Assembly (NCBI GenBank): GCA_919902965.1
Contig: CAKKSJ010000412.1
Coordinates: 1-9,617, forward strand
Length of the DNA: 9,617 nucleotides
Direction: 5' to 3'
Origin: Burkholderiales bacterium
Lineage (GTDB): Bacteria > Pseudomonadota > Gammaproteobacteria > Burkholderiales > SG8-39
A program made the position numbers and the translations under genes. Below the pieces are notes generated by a model. That model worked only from the letters and a program-made list of their open reading frames with translations, had not been told where the DNA came from and did no database searches. Shown here piece by piece: positions 5,911-9,617 of this stretch (its first letter is position 1; every line of letters begins with the position of its first letter).

Positions 5911-6894
5911 TCAGGGAATGTAGCGGCGCCACTGCGGGCGGCGGCGCAGCAGCGTGCCGATCAGGCCGCGCGGCAGGAACAGGACGAGGAGCACGGTGGC
6001 GATGCCGAGGATGAGCAGGTTGATCCGCGGGAACTGGCGCCAGATCAGCTCGTCCAGCCAGACCATGGCGACGGCGCCGACGATCGGCCCGGTGACCGTA
6101 CCGAGGCCGCCCGCCACCGCGTAGATCACCGTTTTCGCCGTGGTCAGGGTGTTGAACGCGGTCTCGGTATCGACCACGTTGGTGTACCAGGCTTCGATCC
6201 CGCCGCACAGCGCCGGGAAGAAGGCGGCGATCAGCCAGCCGTAGAGCCGCACGCGCACCACGTTGACGCCCATCATGTCGGCCGCTTCGGCATCGTCGCG
6301 CACCGCGCGCAGCGCCTTCCCCAGGCGCGAGCGCGACAGCCACAGGATGGTGCCCAGAGCGAGCAGCATGACCAACATCATCACGTAGAAGGACAGCACC
6401 GGCTCCGCCCGGCTGCCGAGCTGCAGGCCGAAGGAGCCGCCGGTGATCCGCTCCGGCATGTTGGTGATGATCAGGCGGCAGATGCCCGCCAGCGCCAGGC
6501 TGACGATGGCGAAGTAGATTCCGGAGAGCCGCAGCGTCGGCGCGAACAGGAGACCCAGCACCACGCCGGCGAGGCCGGAAAAGGGCAGCGCCGCCAGCAC
6601 CGGAAAGCCGAGAACCTTGACCAGGATGGCGGTGGTGAAGGCGCCGACGCCATAGAAGGCGACGTAGCCGAAGGGCATGTAGCCGGAGAATCCGGAGGCG
6701 ACGTTGAACGCGGAGGCCATGGTGATCCACAGCATCAGATAAAAGTGGAACGCCAGATTCAGCCCGAACACGGGCACCAGCACGAAGTAGATGCTGACCA
6801 GGCCGCCGATGACGGCCGCGAGCGTGAAATAAATGCGGCCCGCGGTCGCGCGCTCGGCCGCGCGCGGCGCTGCCCCGCCTTCCTCCAATGGCAT
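5911..6894 (-). CDS. livM: LivM-type permease subunit of the HAAT ABC transporter
   Basis: This is the second channel subunit, 327 residues from the ATG at 6894. It carries the LivM hallmarks FSGYMPFGYVAFYGVGAFTT, the coupling loop LRAVRDDAEAADMMGVNVV, GGLGTVTGPIVGAVAM and LFLPRGLIG at the C-terminus, with multiple hydrophobic segments between. The first codon is a choice among in-frame ATGs at 6930, 6903 and 6894. Only 6894 has a sensibly spaced Shine-Dalgarno sequence (AAGGGG, 9 nt upstream). The one at 6930 has none and would overlap the amidase by 23 bp. With 6894 the gene follows the amidase stop by 13 bp, so the amidase and transporter are almost surely one transcript. Confidence 0.94.
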   Translation of the reverse strand: MPLEEGGAAPRAAERATAGRIYFTLAAVIGGLVSIYFVLVPVFGLNLAFHFYLMLWITMASAFNVASGFSGYMPFGYVAFYGVGAFTTAILVKVLGFPVLAALPFSGLAGVVLGLLFAPTLRLSGIYFAIVSLALAGICRLIITNMPERITGGSFGLQLGSRAEPVLSFYVMMLVMLLALGTILWLSRSRLGKALRAVRDDAEAADMMGVNVVRVRLYGWLIAAFFPALCGGIEAWYTNVVDTETAFNTLTTAKTVIYAVAGGLGTVTGPIVGAVAMVWLDELIWRQFPRINLLILGIATVLLVLFLPRGLIGTLLRRRPQWRRYIP

Positions 6895-6907
6895 CCCCGG
6901 CATCCCC

Positions 6908-8314
6908 TTAAGCGGCCAGAGCCGCGACATCCGGCCGCAGCTTGTTGTAGCCCGTTTCGTCCTGCCAGGCTTTGCCGATTTCCAGAATCCGGCGCTCGGC
7001 GTAAGGCTTGCCGATAATCTGGATGCTCATCGGCAGTCCCTGATGCAGCCCCGCGGGCATTGCGAGCGCGGTGAGGCCGAGGTAATTCTGCGGGCGGGTG
7101 AAATAGCTGGGCACGGGCGCGGCTTCATCGATCTCGTCCAGCGGCGGCGCCGGCAGCGCGGCGGTCGGCAGCAGGATCGCGTCGTAGCGCCGGAACCATG
7201 CGCCGAATGCGCGCCGGCGTTCGGCCATCACGCGCAGCGTTTCGGCGTATTCGCCGGGCGCAAGATTGCGCGCATTGAGGATGCGCGCGCGCACCGCGTC
7301 GCCGATCGGCTGCTGCAGGTCTTCGATATGGCCGCGGTGCAGCGCAAACGCTTCCGAAGCGATGATCGTGCCCACATGCCGCGCCAGTTCGAAATACCAC
7401 TCCGGCAGGCGCACCGGCACGATCTCGGCGCCGAGTTTCGCCAGGACTTCGGCTGCGCCCGACCAGGCTTCGAGCACCGCCGGGTGGATGAAGTCGGGGA
7501 ACTGCGCGCGTTCGGGCAGCGCGATGCGCAGGCCGCGCAGGTCGTCGTCGGCGAATTCCGCCGGCAAGTCGAGGATCGGCTGCGCCAGCGTCGCCGGATC
7601 GCGTGCATCGGGGCCGGCAAGCGCGCGCAGCAGCTCGGCGCAATCCTCGACCGAACGCGCCAGCGGGCCGATCGAATCCAGCGTCCAGCTGAGCAAGCCG
7701 GTGCCATGCAGGCTGATGCGGCCATAGGTGACCTTCAAGCCCACCAGGCCGTTAAAGGCCGAAGGAATGCGCACCGAGCCGCCGGTGTCGCTGCCGATGC
7801 CCGCCGGCGCGAGCCCGGCCGCGACCGCGACCGCAGTGCCGCTCGAGGAGCCGCCGGGCGCGCGCTGACGCGCGCCGTCCCAGGGATTCCATGGCGCGCC
7901 CATCAGGGGGTTCGTGCCCCAGGCGCCGAAGGCGAACTCGACCATGTGCGTCTTGCCGAGCGGGATCATGCCGGCGGCGAGCAGGCGCTCGACCGTGGCC
8001 GAAGTCGCGCTGGCGCGGCGATGCGCCCACATGCGCGAGCCGATGGTGCCGATGCGGCCGTCGATGTCGCAAAGGTCCTTGATGCAGATCGGCAGCCCGT
8101 GCAGGGAGCCGAGGGGCAGGCCGGCCGCGCGCGCACGGTCGGCCGCGTCCGCGAGCTGCCGCGCCTCGGCCGCATAGACCTCGGCGTAGGCGTGCAATTT
8201 GCCGTCCAGGCGCTCGATGCGCGCCAGATGCGCATCGACGATCTCCCGGCTGGAGCATAGCCCCTGCCGCAGCAATGCGGCCTGCTCGGCGAGCGTCAAA
8301 TTGGTGAGATCCAT
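6908..8314 (-). CDS. Amidase-signature-family hydrolase (amidase)
   Basis: A cytosolic hydrolase that cleaves a carboxamide C-N bond, releasing ammonia or an amine. In the 470-residue reading from 8320 the catalytic triad is complete: Lys81 in ICIKDL, the cis-Ser158 in PGGSSSGTAVAVAAG and the nucleophile Ser182 in GSDTGGSVRIPSAFNG, with the 24-residue Ser-Ser spacing seen in the family. GatA-like features are general, but no gatB or gatC is nearby and the gene leads a transport operon. A catabolic amidase is therefore more likely than a tRNA amidotransferase subunit. The substrate is unknown. Two ATGs compete. The one at 8314 has GAGG six bases upstream; the one at 8320 abuts that GAGG and would add two residues. 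I chose 8314. The 3' end is 13 bp from livM, suggesting the transporter brings in the amidase substrate. Confidence 0.94.
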   Translation of the reverse strand: MDLTNLTLAEQAALLRQGLCSSREIVDAHLARIERLDGKLHAYAEVYAAEARQLADAADRARAAGLPLGSLHGLPICIKDLCDIDGRIGTIGSRMWAHRRASATSATVERLLAAGMIPLGKTHMVEFAFGAWGTNPLMGAPWNPWDGARQRAPGGSSSGTAVAVAAGLAPAGIGSDTGGSVRIPSAFNGLVGLKVTYGRISLHGTGLLSWTLDSIGPLARSVEDCAELLRALAGPDARDPATLAQPILDLPAEFADDDLRGLRIALPERAQFPDFIHPAVLEAWSGAAEVLAKLGAEIVPVRLPEWYFELARHVGTIIASEAFALHRGHIEDLQQPIGDAVRARILNARNLAPGEYAETLRVMAERRRAFGAWFRRYDAILLPTAALPAPPLDEIDEAAPVPSYFTRPQNYLGLTALAMPAGLHQGLPMSIQIIGKPYAERRILEIGKAWQDETGYNKLRPDVAALAA

Positions 8315-8339
8315 GACCATCCTCAGGGAGAAGTGTTTT

Positions 8340-8390
8340 TTGACCGACGCCGATTCTAACAGCGGCGCCAGCCGAAGCGACAGAAAAATC
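8340..8390 (-). promoter_or_regulatory. Candidate promoter of the amidase-liv operon
   Basis: On the minus strand TAGAAT (8358-8353) matches the sigma-70 -10 consensus at five of six positions. A start site near 8346 would leave a leader of about 30 nt with the GAGG ribosome site, a sensible layout. No good -35 hexamer lies 16-18 bp upstream; the nearest, CTGTCG at 19 bp, is poor. An activator might therefore be needed if this promoter is real. Confidence 0.35.
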
Positions 8391-8441
8391 TATCCGCGCC
8401 GACCAGCGTGCGCTCCTGGTACCTGTCGCGCCAAACGGTTT

Positions 8442-8643
8442 ATGCACCCTCGGTCGCCGAAGCTGCTTGAGGACATCCGCGAGGCCGCCGCCTTCATCCG
8501 CGAGGTGGCGAAAAGGCAAGAGCTTGGCTGACTAGGGCGCCGGCTGCCTGCTGCGGCAGGCCATCGAGCGCAATTTCGAGATTATCGGCGAGGCGATCAA
8601 GCGCCTCGCATAGCACGATGCGGAAACCGCGGCGCGCATTTGC
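8442..8643 (+). pseudogene. hepT: Decayed HepT/DUF86 (HEPN) toxin-type gene fragment
   Basis: Plus-strand ATG at 8442 opens SPKLLEDIREAAAFIREVA, the N-terminal helix of DUF86/HepT proteins, but a TGA at 8529-8531 stops it after 29 codons. One base out of frame the gene continues: read from GAC at 8530 it gives D-stop-GAGC and then LLRQAIERNFEIIGEA (8548-8595), the conserved central helix, then IKRLA, a TAG at 8611-8613 and HDAETAARI before similarity ends near 8643. Removing one extra T near 8529 joins both halves into one DUF86 reading, so there is one +1 frameshift and two nonsense codons. The C-terminal third with the RNase motif (Arg-x4-6-His, usually RNxxIHGY) is missing. HepT normally pairs with the nucleotidyltransferase antitoxin MntA; no mntA trace is visible in the 120 bp upstream. 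The gene is dead. Family assignment is by motif recall. Confidence 0.75.
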
Positions 8644-8652
8644 GGGGTAGTG

Positions 8653-8666
8653 CGCGGCCGGCCGCG
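8653..8666. repeat. 14-bp perfect palindrome CGCGGCCGGCCGCG
   Basis: This fully GC palindrome lies 17 nt past the amidohydrolase stop (minus strand), next to the end of the hepT fragment. As RNA it could fold only a short stem, and no T-run follows on either strand. It may help end the amidohydrolase transcript or be a chance product of high GC. Confidence 0.25.
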
Positions 8667-8682
8667 GCGCGACGCTTGCGCC

Positions 8683-9498
8683 TCATCGCTTGATCATGTT
8701 GCCGAACAAAGCCTCGCCGTTCCTGTAAGCGATTTTTTCGGCGACGGCGGGCGGCAGATCCTTCAGCCATGCGCGCGACCAGTTGGCGTGTTCGACCACA
8801 TAGTGCCAGCGCTCCGGCGTGAAGGTGTCGGTACCGACCAGGAAGCGGTCCGGAAACTCCATGAACGCCGCGCGCCATTCGGCATCGACCTTGCCGCCGC
8901 CGCCGTGTTCGCTGCGATACGCCAGGTCCGCCCACAGGTTCTTGTGCTTGCGCAGCAGCTCGCGCACCTTCGCCGGCTGATCAAAACCCGAATGCGCCCA
9001 GAGGATGCGCGCGTTCGGGTCCTGCCTGAACAGGCGCTCGATTGCGTCGGCGTCCGAATGCGCGTGCAGGAACAGTTTGTACTCGCGCGCGAGTTCGACC
9101 ATGCGCCGCGGCACCGGCAGATCCGCGCTGGCGCCGTAGAGATGGAACTCGCCTATGCCCACGTACTGGTAGCGCCTGAGCCGGTCCTCGAGGTGCGCAA
9201 TGACCGTAGGGTCCTGGAACCAGCTGCCGATCTCGCCGCGCCTGCGATAGGGGCGCAGCACCGGGATAATGAGTTCCGGCGCCTCGGCGTAAAGCATCTG
9301 CGTGCCGTCGTCGCTCGAACTCGACACCAGCGCGCGCCGCACGCCGCCCTTGCGCAACAGCGCAATCACGTCCTTGGGCGGCACCAACTCCCAGGCGTCG
9401 TGGCTGTAATGCAAGTGGGCATCGAAAATCGGCAGCGGATCGGCCGCCTGAGCCACCCCGCTTGCCAGCAGCAGCCCCGCAAATAAGCATGCGCGCAT
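8683..9498 (-). CDS. Exported TIM-barrel metal-dependent hydrolase (TatD/amidohydrolase-like)
   Basis: This 271-residue protein has a Sec-type signal peptide (MRACLFAGLLLASGVAQA, cleavage near residue 18-19), so it should act in the periplasm. The metal ligands expected of the amidohydrolase superfamily are visible in order: His28-x-His30 in FDAHLHYSH, Glu117 in GIGEFHLYG, His145/His147 in LFLHAHSD, His169 in ILWAHSGF and Asp224 in LVGTDTF. The HxH-Glu-His-His-Asp set with Glu after the GIG strand recalls TatD-type or Amidohydro_2 enzymes with two metals. The substrate cannot be told. AAGGAG lies 8-9 nt before the ATG. An element related to the one before the binding-protein gene lies 29 nt upstream, hinting at common control with the transporter. 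A 360-bp gap with the hepT remnant separates it from the amidase, so it is probably a separate transcript. Confidence 0.88.
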   Translation of the reverse strand: MRACLFAGLLLASGVAQAADPLPIFDAHLHYSHDAWELVPPKDVIALLRKGGVRRALVSSSSDDGTQMLYAEAPELIIPVLRPYRRRGEIGSWFQDPTVIAHLEDRLRRYQYVGIGEFHLYGASADLPVPRRMVELAREYKLFLHAHSDADAIERLFRQDPNARILWAHSGFDQPAKVRELLRKHKNLWADLAYRSEHGGGGKVDAEWRAAFMEFPDRFLVGTDTFTPERWHYVVEHANWSRAWLKDLPPAVAEKIAYRNGEALFGNMIKR

Positions 9499-9527
9499 TG
9501 AGGATTCTCCTTCGAATTGGGCGGGCC

Positions 9528-9561
9528 TTAGAGCTCATTACAAAATGAGGGGAAATCCCCT
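9528..9561 (-). promoter_or_regulatory. Conserved upstream element, copy B (in front of the amidohydrolase gene)
   Basis: This is the near copy of the stretch at 3415-3450, sharing TTAGA, TTAC, AAATGAGGG and a terminal TCCCCT. This copy has cleaner symmetry: CTCATT-ACAA-AATGAG (9534-9549) is a perfect 6-bp inverted repeat, and AGGGGAAATCCCCT (9548-9561) is a perfect 14-bp palindrome overlapping it by two bases. It ends 29 nt before the ATG and its Shine-Dalgarno region. Two adjoining dyads suggest a protein operator; a folded leader RNA is the alternative. Confidence 0.5.
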
Positions 9562-9617
9562 GCGGGCTAATCATTACCCACAATTTTTGCTTGTTTGGAT
9601 TTGCGTGATTTATCTGA
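9562..9617. other. AT-rich upstream region of the amidohydrolase, no gene seen
   Basis: GC content falls to about 39 percent here against a clearly GC-rich background. This is what a promoter or activator region would look like. On the minus strand TAATGAT and TTGTGG are present but not at a proper -35/-10 spacing, so I do not name a promoter. The window ends before any further gene. Confidence 0.4.

Noticed and set aside
6833..8260. Plus-strand open frame of 475 codons opposite the amidase
   Set aside because: Antisense shadow of an amidase with intact catalytic residues; its own composition is Arg/Ala/Gly-rich without recognisable motifs.
6908..8314. Amidase as GatA, the tRNA-dependent amidotransferase subunit
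   Set aside because: No gatB or gatC neighbours and tight coupling to a transporter; GatA normally sits in a gatCAB operon.
8653..8666. Palindrome as an intrinsic terminator of the amidohydrolase
   Set aside because: No T-run follows on the minus strand and the palindrome leaves no natural loop; kept only as a repeat.
8650..9486. Plus-strand open frame opposite the amidohydrolase
   Set aside because: Antisense shadow; the minus-strand reading has a signal peptide and all expected metal ligands, and this frame has none.

Overview
The window looks like chromosomal DNA from a high-GC Gram-negative proteobacterium. A betaproteobacterium (Burkholderiales or a relative) is the best guess, from GC-rich codon use, the style of the proA gene and a complete branched-chain-amino-acid-type (HAAT) ABC transporter with a periplasmic binding protein. 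The lineage is an inference; no rRNA or tRNA is present to fix it. Almost all genes lie on the minus strand.

Left part (1-2160): the minus-strand proA gene (proline biosynthesis) runs off the left edge without its C-terminus. Upstream of it is a small protein that looks like an ABM-type dimeric alpha/beta barrel. Next comes a 30-codon remnant of the C-terminus of a YjbQ-family protein, ending at a short inverted repeat. A plus-strand single-domain cupin with a TTG start follows. A perfect 10-bp stem-loop separates the cupin from the converging gene.

Centre (2171-8314): a minus-strand cluster reads, in transcription order, amidase-signature hydrolase, livM-type permease, livH-type permease, livG-type ATPase, livF-type ATPase, periplasmic substrate-binding protein. 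Junctions from the amidase to livF are tight (4-bp overlap to 22-bp gap), which indicates one operon. The binding-protein gene is set apart by 115 bp holding a 12-bp stem-loop, a direct repeat and a conserved upstream element. The layout suggests uptake of an amide or amide-containing compound and its hydrolysis in the cytoplasm. The substrate cannot be read from the sequence.

Right part (8315-9617): a candidate amidase promoter, a plus-strand decayed HepT/DUF86 toxin-type gene (one frameshift, two in-frame stops, lost 3' end), then a minus-strand exported TatD/amidohydrolase-like metal hydrolase. The AT-rich region upstream of the hydrolase carries a near copy of the element found in front of the binding-protein gene.

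The most interesting signal is this pair of related non-coding elements about 6.1 kb apart, each just upstream of a gene for an exported protein. It suggests a shared regulator or leader linking the transporter and the periplasmic hydrolase. No CRISPR array, insertion sequence, tRNA or rRNA was seen.
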